In this document: positions 43,686 to 51,969 of the stretch, one piece after another
Numbering within the stretch: the first letter of the stretch is position 1
Layout of the letters: each line of letters begins with the position of its first letter
Assembly: GCF_015182315.1 (NCBI RefSeq)
Contig: NZ_PRDL01000001.1
Span: 1,798,001-1,862,000 of the forward strand
DNA: 64,000 nucleotides
Direction of reading: 5' to 3'
Origin: Cellvibrio polysaccharolyticus
Lineage (GTDB): Bacteria > Pseudomonadota > Gammaproteobacteria > Pseudomonadales > Cellvibrionaceae
The notes under the pieces: model-generated
What the model was told of the DNA's origin: nothing
What the model saw: the letters and a program-made list of their open reading frames with translations, nothing else
Database searches by the model: none
Translations under genes and position numbers: made by a program

Positions 43686-44483
43686 ATGGCGAAACGATCT
43701 CATGCTAGACGTAGTACTTCTCAGGGTTACGCGGAAGATGGCAATTACAGGGGCTCAAGGCACAAATCTTCCAGACGACACCGAAACGACGACAACATCG
43801 TCGAAATCAATTCCCGCTCACAACAGATTGAAACTGCTTACTCTCCTCCTCGCTCTCCCCAGCCCCTTCGGGCAAAAAACCAGGCTCAGCAAGATTACAT
43901 CAACGCTATTCGTCATCACGCGTTAACCTTTGGTATTGGCCCTGCGGGTACCGGAAAAAGTTATTGCGCCGGCGCACTGGCGGCTGAAGCGCTGGAATCG
44001 GGTCGTATTGAACGCATTATTCTCACGCGGCCGGCGGTAGAAACCGGTGAAAATCTCGGTTTTCTTCCTGGCGATCTGGATCAGAAATTCTCCGTTTATA
44101 TTGATGCCTTCCGCGATATTCTCAATGAACGTCTCGGGGCCGGAACGGTAGATTACTGTTTGCGCCATGGCCGTATTGTAGCTGCGCCGCTCGCCTTTAT
44201 GCGCGGTAAAACCTTCAACAGCAAAACCTTTGTGATTCTCGACGAAGCGCAAAACACCAGCGTTGCGCAGATGAAAATGTTTCTGACGCGTATCGGGGAA
44301 GACTGCAAGGTGGTTATTAACGGAGACATTGAGCAAAGTGATATTCGGGGGCCAAATGGTTTGGCGGATGCAATTCAGCGTCTGGATAAACTGGCCAGCG
44401 TGCACATTCACGAATTTGCCAGAGAGGATATTGTCCGCAGTGGTCTGGTGCGGGATATTATTGATCGCTACGAATTAAATTAG
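43686..44483 (+). CDS. PhoH-like ATPase
   Basis: 265 residues. A basic, low-complexity N-terminus (about 1-60, Arg/Ser/His-rich) precedes the PhoH domain with Walker A GPAGTGKS (about 85-92), LTRPAVE, and Walker B TFVILDEAQNT. The ATG has AAGGGG upstream. PhoH-like proteins are cytosolic ATPases linked to RNA metabolism and stress. It lacks the PIN domain of the PhoH2 class. Confidence 0.92.
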   Translation: MAKRSHARRSTSQGYAEDGNYRGSRHKSSRRHRNDDNIVEINSRSQQIETAYSPPRSPQPLRAKNQAQQDYINAIRHHALTFGIGPAGTGKSYCAGALAAEALESGRIERIILTRPAVETGENLGFLPGDLDQKFSVYIDAFRDILNERLGAGTVDYCLRHGRIVAAPLAFMRGKTFNSKTFVILDEAQNTSVAQMKMFLTRIGEDCKVVINGDIEQSDIRGPNGLADAIQRLDKLASVHIHEFAREDIVRSGLVRDIIDRYELN

Positions 44484-44496
44484 CGGTTTGCCTGAG

Positions 44497-44526
44497 CACC
44501 GCAGCTGCCAGGTTGCGGTGTTTTCT
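44497..44526 (+). terminator. Probable terminator after the PhoH-like gene
   Basis: CACCGCA (44497-44503) and TGCGGTG (44514-44520) form a 7-bp stem followed by TTTT. Confidence 0.55.
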
Positions 44527-44591
44527 GTTGCTATTCCTTTTCATGCCATGCATGCTTCGCGTTTTCCCTTCTCTATTTTTTCTATTGCCTT

Positions 44592-45392
44592 ATGCATTTT
44601 ATTTGCCCCCTTTGCCATTGCGGCCTTGTTGAAAATACCTCCGGTGTCAGTTGTGCTTCCGGTCATCATTTTGATCGCGCCAAAGAGGGTTATCTCAATT
44701 TGCTGCCGGTGCAGCACAAAAACTCCCTTGCGCCCGGCGATGCCAAGGCGCAGCTGGTAGCGCGTCGGCAATTTTTAAATGCCGGTTTTTTTTCCGGCTT
44801 GTTGCCAGACTTGCAAACGCTGGTGCCGGCGTCGACGCAACGGCTGTTGGATATCGGCTGTGGTGAAGGTTATTTCACCCATGCACTGGCAGGCCTGTTG
44901 CCTAAAGACGCGAGCGTTTACGGTATTGATATTGCGCGCGATGGTGTGCGCATGGCGGCCAAAGCTTACGGTGAATCCTACGCGGTGGCATCGGCTTATG
45001 CGTTGCCGCTGGCAACCGCCAGTATGGACGTCATCACTCGAATTTATGCGCCTTCGGATGCCTCGGAATTAAAACGTGTGTTAGCGCCGGGCGGTCGGGT
45101 AATTGTCGTTACGCCCGCCGAAGAACATTTACTGGGGTTGCGTCAGCGCATTTATAAGGTTGTTCGGCCACATCCGGAGCCGGGTTTGCTGGAAGGATTT
45201 ACCTCCGTAGAGCAACAGCGCGCCTCATTCCCCTTGAATATTCCCGCCGGCGAACTCTCCGCCGCCTTGTTAAAAATGACGCCTTTTGCCTGGAAGATGG
45301 ATGAGTCACTGCAACAGCAGTTGATAGCAACCGGTATTCAGGATAGCGCTGATTTTTATATCACTGTGTATGTTGGCGAATCTGCCCAATGA
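44592..45392 (+). CDS. rlmA: 23S rRNA (guanine-745-N1)-methyltransferase RlmA
   Basis: 266 residues. The N-terminal zinc finger (CPLCHCGL...CASGHHFD, Cys/Cys/Cys/His) is followed by AKEGYLNLLPVQ, the family hallmark. The SAM motif is LLDIGCGEGYFTHAL, and IYAPSDASELKRVLAPGG is typical. It methylates N1 of G745 in 23S rRNA. Confidence 0.95.
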   Translation: MHFICPLCHCGLVENTSGVSCASGHHFDRAKEGYLNLLPVQHKNSLAPGDAKAQLVARRQFLNAGFFSGLLPDLQTLVPASTQRLLDIGCGEGYFTHALAGLLPKDASVYGIDIARDGVRMAAKAYGESYAVASAYALPLATASMDVITRIYAPSDASELKRVLAPGGRVIVVTPAEEHLLGLRQRIYKVVRPHPEPGLLEGFTSVEQQRASFPLNIPAGELSAALLKMTPFAWKMDESLQQQLIATGIQDSADFYITVYVGESAQ

Positions 45393-45524
45393 AACCGCTG
45401 CGAGTGATGGCTCGATTAACCTGTAAAAAGTTGTAAATTATTCTGACAGTTTATTTCGTAGTCGTTTAAATGCTGGCGCTTTATTCTTCGTAGTTATAAG
45501 AAATATCGTGTAATACCAATTCTG

Positions 45525-45554
45525 TTGTATGAATTTTTAAATTTGCGATAGAAT
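45525..45554 (+). promoter_or_regulatory. Candidate promoter of the type I secretion operon
   Basis: TTGTAT (45525-45530) and TAGAAT (45549-45554) with 18-base spacing lie 114 bases before the ATG of the TolC-OmpA gene. The region is strongly AT-rich compared with its neighbours. Confidence 0.4.
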
Positions 45555-45668
45555 TCACATTAATAACAGTACACCGTCAACTCGCGTATTCCCAAGGAGA
45601 GTTAGCGGTGGTGTCAGGGAATTGCACAGCAACCGGTATTACACACTTTTCTCCAAAGGATATTGCGC

Positions 45669-47465
45669 ATGAATCACAGATCTTCGGCTGGTTCTTTAGG
45701 TGCCAGGTTATCAACCTTATTTATGGTGATAGTCGCTGGTGGAAGTATGGCCGCGCAAGCACAAAAGCCGCCGGCCAGTTCAGTCACTGAAGCCGTGTTG
45801 CAGGCTATTGAATACAACCCTGATGTACAGGCCAGCTATCATGCTTTTCGTGCTTCGGCGCATGATGTCACCATCGCCCGTGCCGGCTGGTTGCCAACGG
45901 TTGATGTAAACGCCGCCGCCGGTACCGCCAATCGTGAATATGACGGTCGTGCCAGTTACGATACCGGCTATGCAGAAGTCTCCTTGAGCCAATCCCTTTT
46001 TAACGGTTTTCGCACCACCGGTGAAATTGAACATTTCAGCAGTGCCCGTCAGGTACGCTATTACGAATTGTTGAATCAGATTGAAGATACTGCCCTGGAA
46101 ACCGTACGCAGTTTTGAAGATGTAGTGCGCACCCGCGAGCTGGTTTCTCTTGCCAGAGCCAACTACGCCAAACACCGTGAAGTACTCGGTCAAATTGAAG
46201 AGCGCGTGGGTTCCGGTGTAGGTCGCCGGGTTGACCTGGAGCAGGTCGGTGGCCGTTTGGCTCTGGCAGAATCCAATTTATTGACGGAAGCTTCCAACTT
46301 GCATGATGCCACCGCACGTTACTTGCGCGCAGTGGGTACCTTGCCTGCCGAGCAGTTGCAAGTGGTAGAACTGGCCGAAGACAAATGGTTGCCCGCCGAC
46401 ATCAGTGCCGCATTGAATCTGGCCTACCAGGGCAATGCCGGTTTTCATGCGGCGATTAAAAATATTTCTGCTGCCCAGGCCACTGTAAAAATCGAGCGCT
46501 CCGGTTATTTGCCAAAAGCCGAGCTGCGTGCCCGTCAAAATATTACCCGCAACAACAACGGTTTTGATGATCGTGTTGATCGCAACCGTTACGGCGAAGA
46601 AGGTGTTGTTGAATTGGCGCTGAGCTACAACCTGTACAGCGGCGGTGCCAACCGTGCTGCGGTGCGTCGTTCGCTGGAGGAAGTCAACCAGGCTAAAGAT
46701 GTGCGTGATCAGGTGTGCGTTGATTTACGACAAACCACCCAGGTTGCCTTTAACGATACCCTGCGCATCCGTGAGCAATTGCAATCCCTTGAGCAACACC
46801 GTCTGGCCAGTGATAAGGTTCGTCATGCGTACAGCGAGCAATTCAATATTGGCCAAAGAACCTTGCTGGATTTGCTGGATGCTGAAAATGAATTCTTCCA
46901 ATCAAGCCGTGCCGCTATCAACGCCAGCAGCGACCTGACTATCGCTCAGGCAAGAACGCTGGCTGCAATGGGCAAACTGTTACCGGCGCTGTCGATTGTG
47001 CGTGAAGGCCTGAATCTTTTGGGTAACGCCAACATCAACCAATTGCAGGTAGATGCAGCAACGGCCTGCCCGAGTGATGCACCGATTGCATTGCGTCGCG
47101 ACGATTTGATTTCTACTACCGTGCCAATTAGCAGTGATGCCCTGTTTGCGGTTAACAGTTCTGATTTGAACCCGGGTTCTACCGGTAACCTTGATCGCCT
47201 GTTGCAGCAAATTCGTGAAACCCCGAAAGTAGTGGAAATTCGCGTGACCGGTCATACCGATGCTTCCGGTAGCGATCAGATCAATCAGCCATTGTCTCGC
47301 GCTCGCGCTCAAAAAGTGCGTGACTATCTGGTACTGAACGGCCTGGAGTTATCCAATATTATTGTGGAAGGTTTTGGCTCCAGTCGTCCGATTGCGGATA
47401 ACGCCACTGAAGCGGGTCGTGCGTCCAATCGTCGCGTCGATATTACCGTGGTTAGCCAACGTTAA
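45669..47465 (+). CDS. TolC-family outer-membrane protein fused to OmpA domain
   Basis: 598 residues. A signal peptide (about 1-30, ending AAQAQ) precedes a TolC/AggA-like outer-membrane efflux region (about 35-450) with the paired repeat VTEAVLQAIEYNPDVQASY and NIGQRTLLDLLDAENEFF. The last 110 residues are an OmpA-like peptidoglycan-binding domain (VTGHTDASGS...LSRARAQKVRDYL...NRRVDITV). AAAGGA lies eight bases before ATG 45669. It should form the outer channel for the exporter encoded next and tether it to peptidoglycan (inference). It is the LapE-position gene of a Lap locus. Confidence 0.9.
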   Translation: MNHRSSAGSLGARLSTLFMVIVAGGSMAAQAQKPPASSVTEAVLQAIEYNPDVQASYHAFRASAHDVTIARAGWLPTVDVNAAAGTANREYDGRASYDTGYAEVSLSQSLFNGFRTTGEIEHFSSARQVRYYELLNQIEDTALETVRSFEDVVRTRELVSLARANYAKHREVLGQIEERVGSGVGRRVDLEQVGGRLALAESNLLTEASNLHDATARYLRAVGTLPAEQLQVVELAEDKWLPADISAALNLAYQGNAGFHAAIKNISAAQATVKIERSGYLPKAELRARQNITRNNNGFDDRVDRNRYGEEGVVELALSYNLYSGGANRAAVRRSLEEVNQAKDVRDQVCVDLRQTTQVAFNDTLRIREQLQSLEQHRLASDKVRHAYSEQFNIGQRTLLDLLDAENEFFQSSRAAINASSDLTIAQARTLAAMGKLLPALSIVREGLNLLGNANINQLQVDAATACPSDAPIALRRDDLISTTVPISSDALFAVNSSDLNPGSTGNLDRLLQQIRETPKVVEIRVTGHTDASGSDQINQPLSRARAQKVRDYLVLNGLELSNIIVEGFGSSRPIADNATEAGRASNRRVDITVVSQR

Positions 47466-47476
47466 TAATTGCTTTA

Positions 47477-47525
47477 CGCCCGCGGGTCTGGTCGGTTGTG
47501 GTTTGTGCCGTCAGACCCGCGGGCG
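47477..47525. repeat. Perfect 14-bp inverted repeat between the TolC-OmpA and ABC genes
   Basis: CGCCCGCGGGTCTG (47477-47490) and CAGACCCGCGGGCG (47512-47525) are exact complements around a 21-base loop. It lies 12 bases after the stop codon and has no T-run. It may protect or separate the upstream mRNA segment, or attenuate read-through. Confidence 0.7.
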
Positions 47526-47582
47526 CTTGTGATAAGATCCTTCGCTTTCCTGTGATCGCATAACACCAAAGGGTTGTACCTG

Positions 47583-49763
47583 ATGTCGACTTCCGAATCT
47601 GTGGCCGTTCCTTCAGCTGACGAGACATCGACATCTGCCAAACTCCCTCCTTCTGATGATCTGGTTAATTGTTTATTGCTGGTTGCCGATGCGCACGGCA
47701 TTAAAACCACCCGCGAAACCTTGCTTGCCGGTCTGCCGCTGGTAGATCAAACACTTTCTCCCTCTTTATTTGACCGCGCTGCGGTGCGCGCGGGAATGAC
47801 CTCCAGCCAAACCAAACGCCTGCTTGTTCATCTCAACCCGTCGCTGTTCCCGGTGATTTTGTTGTTGAAGAACAATCGCGCCTGTTTGCTGACCGGTATC
47901 GATAGCGAGCAAGGTGTAGCGCAGCTGGTGTATCCCGAATTGGGAAAAGCTGGCGTTTCTCTATCTCTTGACGAGTTGCAACGCGATTACACCGGCCATG
48001 CTATTTATGTGCGCCCGGAGCAACGTTTCGATGCCCGCGTGGCCGATGTGCCAAAAAATCGCGAAGGGCACTGGTTCTGGTCAGTCATTGCCGCACACCG
48101 TCGTTTGTACCGCGATGTATTGCTGGCCGCCTTGCTGATCAACATGTTCGCCCTGGCGATGCCGTTGTTTGTAATGAATGTTTATGACCGCGTTGTGCCC
48201 AACCATGCAACTGACACCTTATGGATGCTATCGCTGGGCATTATCCTGGTGCTTTGTGCCGATGCAGTGTTGCGCAGTATGCGCGGCTGGTTTATTGATA
48301 TCGCGGCCAGCAGGACGGACGTTACCTTGTCCGCCGTTATTATGGAGCGCGTGCTCGGCATGAAGTTGGCGGAGCGACCGGCCTCGGTGGGTTCGTTTGC
48401 TTCAGGCTTGCAAGGTTTTGAATCCATCCGCAGTTTTATTGGTTCCGCTACTGTGGTGGCGTTTATTGATTTGCCCTTCGTGTTGCTGTTTTTACTGGTC
48501 ATCGGGCTGATTTCCTGGGTGCTGGTGATTCCGGTCATCATCGGGGTCATTGGCGTGTTGCTCTATACCGCCGCGGTGCAACACAAGATGCATGCACTGT
48601 CCATGAGCAGTATGGAAGCCGGGGCGCAGCGCAACGCCATTCTGGTAGAAAGTTTAAGCGGTCTGGAAACCCTGAAAACCCTCGGGGCCGAAGGTCGTAT
48701 GCAGTTGATGTGGGAAAGAGCAACCTTGTTTCTTTCACGCATTTCGGTGCGTATACGGATGCTGTCCTGCTCGGTTACCGCCGGCACCGGTTGGGCGCAG
48801 CAAACCGTTGCGGTGCTGGTCATTATTGTTGGTGTCTATCAAATTATTGATGGCAACCTCACCCAGGGCGGCTTGATTGCTGTGTATATGTTGTCGTCCC
48901 GGGTGATGGCGCCGGTCGGGCAAACCGCCGGGTTGTTAATGCAATACCACCAGGCTGCGACAGCGTTAGGTGCGTTGGATCAGGTGATGCAAAAACCGGT
49001 AGAAAGACCGGCCAGCGCGCAGTGGATCAGCCGTCCACGTCTCTCCGGCGGTATTGAATTCAAGCAGGTTACGTTTAAATACCCGAATGACTCCCGCGAA
49101 ATTCTCCGTGATGTGTCTTTCAAAATACAACCGGGCGAGCGCATCGCGGTGCTGGGGCGCAACGGCTCCGGTAAAACGACGCTGCAAAAATTGATGGCCG
49201 GTTTATATACCCCGGCTTCGGGGGCGGTATTGCTCGACGGTATCGATATTCGCCAGCTCGACCCCGCCGAATTGCGCCGCAATATGGGTTATGTCTCGCA
49301 GGATGTGAATCTGTTTTTCGGTTCCCTGCGTGACAATATTGTGATGTCCAACCCGGCGGTAAGCGATGAGCGTCTGCTGGAAGTGGTTCGTCAAAGTGGT
49401 TTGGTCGATTTTGTGAACAGTCATCCCGCCGGTCTGGCGATGCCGGTGGGTGAGCGCGGTGAGCTGTTGTCGGGTGGCCAACGTCAAAGCGTTACCATTG
49501 CCCGCGCGCTGTTAAATGATCCGCCGATTTTTCTGCTCGATGAGCCATCGGGCGCTATGGATCATTCCACCGAAGAAGATTTCAAGCGCACTATGAAAAA
49601 TGTATCGGCCGGTAAAACCATGCTGGTGGTGACCCACAGAACCTCACTGCTGGAATTGGCCGAGCGTATTATTGTGATTGATGCCGGAAAAATTGTTGCC
49701 GATGGCCCGCGTGATCAGGTGGTCGAGGCGCTACGTCAGGGACGCATCGGGAGGGCTTCCTGA
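47583..49763 (+). CDS. lapB: Type I secretion ABC transporter (LapB-like)
   Basis: 726 residues from ATG 47583. The first ~130 residues are a C39-peptidase-like domain in which the catalytic Cys position is degenerate (CLLLVADAHG context), so it should bind rather than cut substrate. A six-helix membrane domain follows (about 155-440). The ATPase has Walker A GRNGSGKTT, signature LSGGQRQS and Walker B IFLLDEPSGAMD. It energises export of the adhesin. Its stop overlaps the adaptor start by one base (TGATG). Confidence 0.93.
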   Translation: MSTSESVAVPSADETSTSAKLPPSDDLVNCLLLVADAHGIKTTRETLLAGLPLVDQTLSPSLFDRAAVRAGMTSSQTKRLLVHLNPSLFPVILLLKNNRACLLTGIDSEQGVAQLVYPELGKAGVSLSLDELQRDYTGHAIYVRPEQRFDARVADVPKNREGHWFWSVIAAHRRLYRDVLLAALLINMFALAMPLFVMNVYDRVVPNHATDTLWMLSLGIILVLCADAVLRSMRGWFIDIAASRTDVTLSAVIMERVLGMKLAERPASVGSFASGLQGFESIRSFIGSATVVAFIDLPFVLLFLLVIGLISWVLVIPVIIGVIGVLLYTAAVQHKMHALSMSSMEAGAQRNAILVESLSGLETLKTLGAEGRMQLMWERATLFLSRISVRIRMLSCSVTAGTGWAQQTVAVLVIIVGVYQIIDGNLTQGGLIAVYMLSSRVMAPVGQTAGLLMQYHQAATALGALDQVMQKPVERPASAQWISRPRLSGGIEFKQVTFKYPNDSREILRDVSFKIQPGERIAVLGRNGSGKTTLQKLMAGLYTPASGAVLLDGIDIRQLDPAELRRNMGYVSQDVNLFFGSLRDNIVMSNPAVSDERLLEVVRQSGLVDFVNSHPAGLAMPVGERGELLSGGQRQSVTIARALLNDPPIFLLDEPSGAMDHSTEEDFKRTMKNVSAGKTMLVVTHRTSLLELAERIIVIDAGKIVADGPRDQVVEALRQGRIGRAS

Positions 49764-51175
49764 TGGTTACCCGTGAGAAACGTTTTTTTGACAAGCTCGG
49801 TGTGTACTTATATCGCTTTGGTGCACCGGCCAGCCGCTGGATTGATCGTTTATATGGCCGCTGGTTAAAGCAACCGGTGCAACAGCAGGATTGGGTAAGC
49901 GATGCCGATTGGGCGCAGCTTGAACAGGAACCCTTGCGAGCCCGCGCGTTACTCTACGGTATGCTTCTGGTGGTTGTGCTGCTGGTTATCTGGTCTGCTT
50001 TTGCCAAACTTGACGAAGTCGCCCGCGGCGAGGGTAAGGTCATTCCATCGCGTCAGTTGCAGGTTATTCAGTCGTTTGATGGTGGTGTGGTAAACGAAAT
50101 TCTTGTTCAGGAAGGGCAGGTTGTTGAAGAAGGGCAGCTGCTGCTGCGTATCGATCCCACCCGTTTTATTTCTACCTTTCGTGAAAATCGCGCCCAGTAT
50201 TTATCATTGCAAGCCAAGGCGCTGCGTCTGCAAGCATTAACCTCGGATACACCGCTGGTGTTTCCGGATGATCTGCAGCAGGAATCGCCGGAAATTACTG
50301 GCGAAGAATCCCGCTTGTACCAGGCGGCGCTGCGCGAGCTGGAAGAACAGCTTTCTATTTCCAATACCCAGTTGCAACAGCGCGCAGAAGAACTTAACGA
50401 AGTTCGCGCCAAAGTGGTACAGGCAACCCGTGCCCTTGAACTGGCCAGCAAAGAACTGGCGGTTACTCGCCCTTTATTGGCCAGCGGCGCGATTTCCGAA
50501 GTGGAAATTTTGCGGTTGGAGCGCGATGTATCGGGCACCGATGGCGAGTTAAAACAAAGCAAGGCGCAGCTGTCCCGTATTCAGGCGGCCGTGGCAGAAG
50601 CGGAAGGCAAGTTACGTGAAGTTCGTTTAAGTGTGCAAAGCAAATGGCGAACGGATCTTGCTGAAACATTGGGCAAACTTTCCAGTTTGTCCGAAAGCAG
50701 CACCGGCCTTGCGGATCGTATCAAATACGCCGAAATCCGCGCGCCGGTGCGTGGCACCATCCAGCGGTTATTTACCAACACCGTGGGTGGCGTGGTACAG
50801 CCGGGTCGCGAAGTGCTGGAAATGGTACCGCTTGACGATCAGCTATTGATTGAAGCAAAAATTTCGCCCAAGGACATTGCATTTTTGCATCCGGGGCAGC
50901 CTGCGATCGTAAAATTTACCGCTTACGATTTTGTGGTGTACGGTGGGCTGCAAGGCACACTTGAGCATATCAGCGCCGACACGATTACGGATGAGCGTGA
51001 AAATACCTTTTACCTGGTGCGGGTGCGAACGGATCGCGCCGGCTTCGACCCGGCGCTGCCTATTATGCCGGGCATGATGACCCAGGTAGATATTCTGACT
51101 GGCAAGAAAACCGTGCTGTCATATATGTTAAAGCCGGTGTTACGAGCCAAACAAAATGCGCTGACGGAACGGTAA
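49763..51175 (+). CDS. lapC: HlyD-type periplasmic adaptor (LapC-like)
   Basis: 470 residues. One membrane helix (about 68-88) is followed by the lipoyl half (GEGKVIPSRQLQVIQSFDGGVVNEILVQEGQVVEEGQLL), a long coiled coil (about 165-320) and the beta-barrel domain (EIRAPVRGTIQRLFTNTVGGVVQPG). It links the ABC transporter with the outer-membrane channel. Start overlaps lapB stop by one base; the LuxR-type gene follows after four bases. Confidence 0.94.
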   Translation: MVTREKRFFDKLGVYLYRFGAPASRWIDRLYGRWLKQPVQQQDWVSDADWAQLEQEPLRARALLYGMLLVVVLLVIWSAFAKLDEVARGEGKVIPSRQLQVIQSFDGGVVNEILVQEGQVVEEGQLLLRIDPTRFISTFRENRAQYLSLQAKALRLQALTSDTPLVFPDDLQQESPEITGEESRLYQAALRELEEQLSISNTQLQQRAEELNEVRAKVVQATRALELASKELAVTRPLLASGAISEVEILRLERDVSGTDGELKQSKAQLSRIQAAVAEAEGKLREVRLSVQSKWRTDLAETLGKLSSLSESSTGLADRIKYAEIRAPVRGTIQRLFTNTVGGVVQPGREVLEMVPLDDQLLIEAKISPKDIAFLHPGQPAIVKFTAYDFVVYGGLQGTLEHISADTITDERENTFYLVRVRTDRAGFDPALPIMPGMMTQVDILTGKKTVLSYMLKPVLRAKQNALTER

Positions 51176-51179
51176 GGCG

Positions 51180-51788
51180 ATGAAACATATTTTTCTGACG
51201 GACAACCATCTTGTATCCCCGCGCTGGGCTCAGGCATTTGCCAGCATAAACACAGTGAGCGAGTTGCCCGCTGACTGGCAAGGTGCTGCTGCCAGGCCTG
51301 ACGTTTACTGGTGGTGCCTGTTTGACCATGATGCCGGGCAGAGCCAGGTTGAGCGTTTGTTGCGCCATTCCGCTCAGGTGATCGCACTGACCCGCCAGGA
51401 AAATATTGTTGAAGCCCGGTTGGCCATTTCATGGGGCGCGCGCGGTTATCTACATTACCTGGCGGTGCCATCCCAACTGTTACAGGTTGCCGACGTGGTT
51501 CATGCGGGCGGTTTGTGGGTGGGTCCGGAGTTGATGCGCGAGCTGGTCCGCACACCTGCACCTGTGGTTGAGAAGGTGAAAGGAACCTCTCTTGCTACCT
51601 TGACGCCGCGGGAGCGCTCAGTGGCCGACGCCGTGGCTGCCGGTCACACCAATAAGGAAATCGCCAGAGCGCTGGATATCACCGAAAGAACCGTTAAAGC
51701 CCACCTGAGTGCGGTGTTTGAAAAGCTCCATATTCGTGATCGTCTGCAACTCGCCCTCGCTATCAATCATTCCTCCAATCCCGTCTGA
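51180..51788 (+). CDS. LuxR-type DNA-binding regulator with receiver-like N-terminus
   Basis: 202 residues. The C-terminal helix-turn-helix (about 140-195; LTPRERSVADAVAAGHTNKEIARALDITERTVKAHLS) is a clear GerE/LuxR type. The N-terminus has the strand-helix spacing of a response-regulator receiver (MKHIFLTDN, then IALTRQEN, ISWGARGYLHY), but the phospho-acceptor region reads WWCLFDHDAG and may be degenerate. It is in the exporter operon and directly upstream of the adhesin, so it may control attachment genes. This role is inference. Confidence 0.85.
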   Translation: MKHIFLTDNHLVSPRWAQAFASINTVSELPADWQGAAARPDVYWWCLFDHDAGQSQVERLLRHSAQVIALTRQENIVEARLAISWGARGYLHYLAVPSQLLQVADVVHAGGLWVGPELMRELVRTPAPVVEKVKGTSLATLTPRERSVADAVAAGHTNKEIARALDITERTVKAHLSAVFEKLHIRDRLQLALAINHSSNPV

Positions 51789-51803
51789 CGACGGGATTTT
51801 TTC
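51777..51803 (+). terminator. Terminator overlapping the stop of the LuxR-type gene
   Basis: AATCCCGTC and GACGGGATT form a 9-bp stem around TGAC, ending in six T. The stop codon (51786-51788) lies in the loop. It ends the exporter operon, so the adhesin needs its own promoter. Confidence 0.85.
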
Positions 51804-51898
51804 CTGCCGTCGCTCCGGCACCTCAATTTTCCTTCTGTCATTTTTTTTGCCTTTCCCTGGCCTTTGGTTCAATACAAAGCGCGAACAGTCTTGCTATA

Positions 51899-51920
51899 TT
51901 GTGTGACAGTGGTCACACAA
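51899..51920. promoter_or_regulatory. CRP/Vfr-type palindrome upstream of the adhesin gene
   Basis: TTGTGTGAC (51899-51907) and GTCACACAA (51912-51920) are perfect 9-bp arms around AGTG. Inside lies the exact CRP consensus TGTGA-N6-TCACA (51902-51917). Its centre is about 60 bases before the ATG at 51970. A further TGTGA (51925-51929) follows. Whether cAMP-CRP activates or represses depends on the unmapped start site. Confidence 0.75.
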
Positions 51921-51969
51921 TTGCTGTGACAAATATTGGTTACAGGTTTTCCTACAAAAGGGTTCATTT

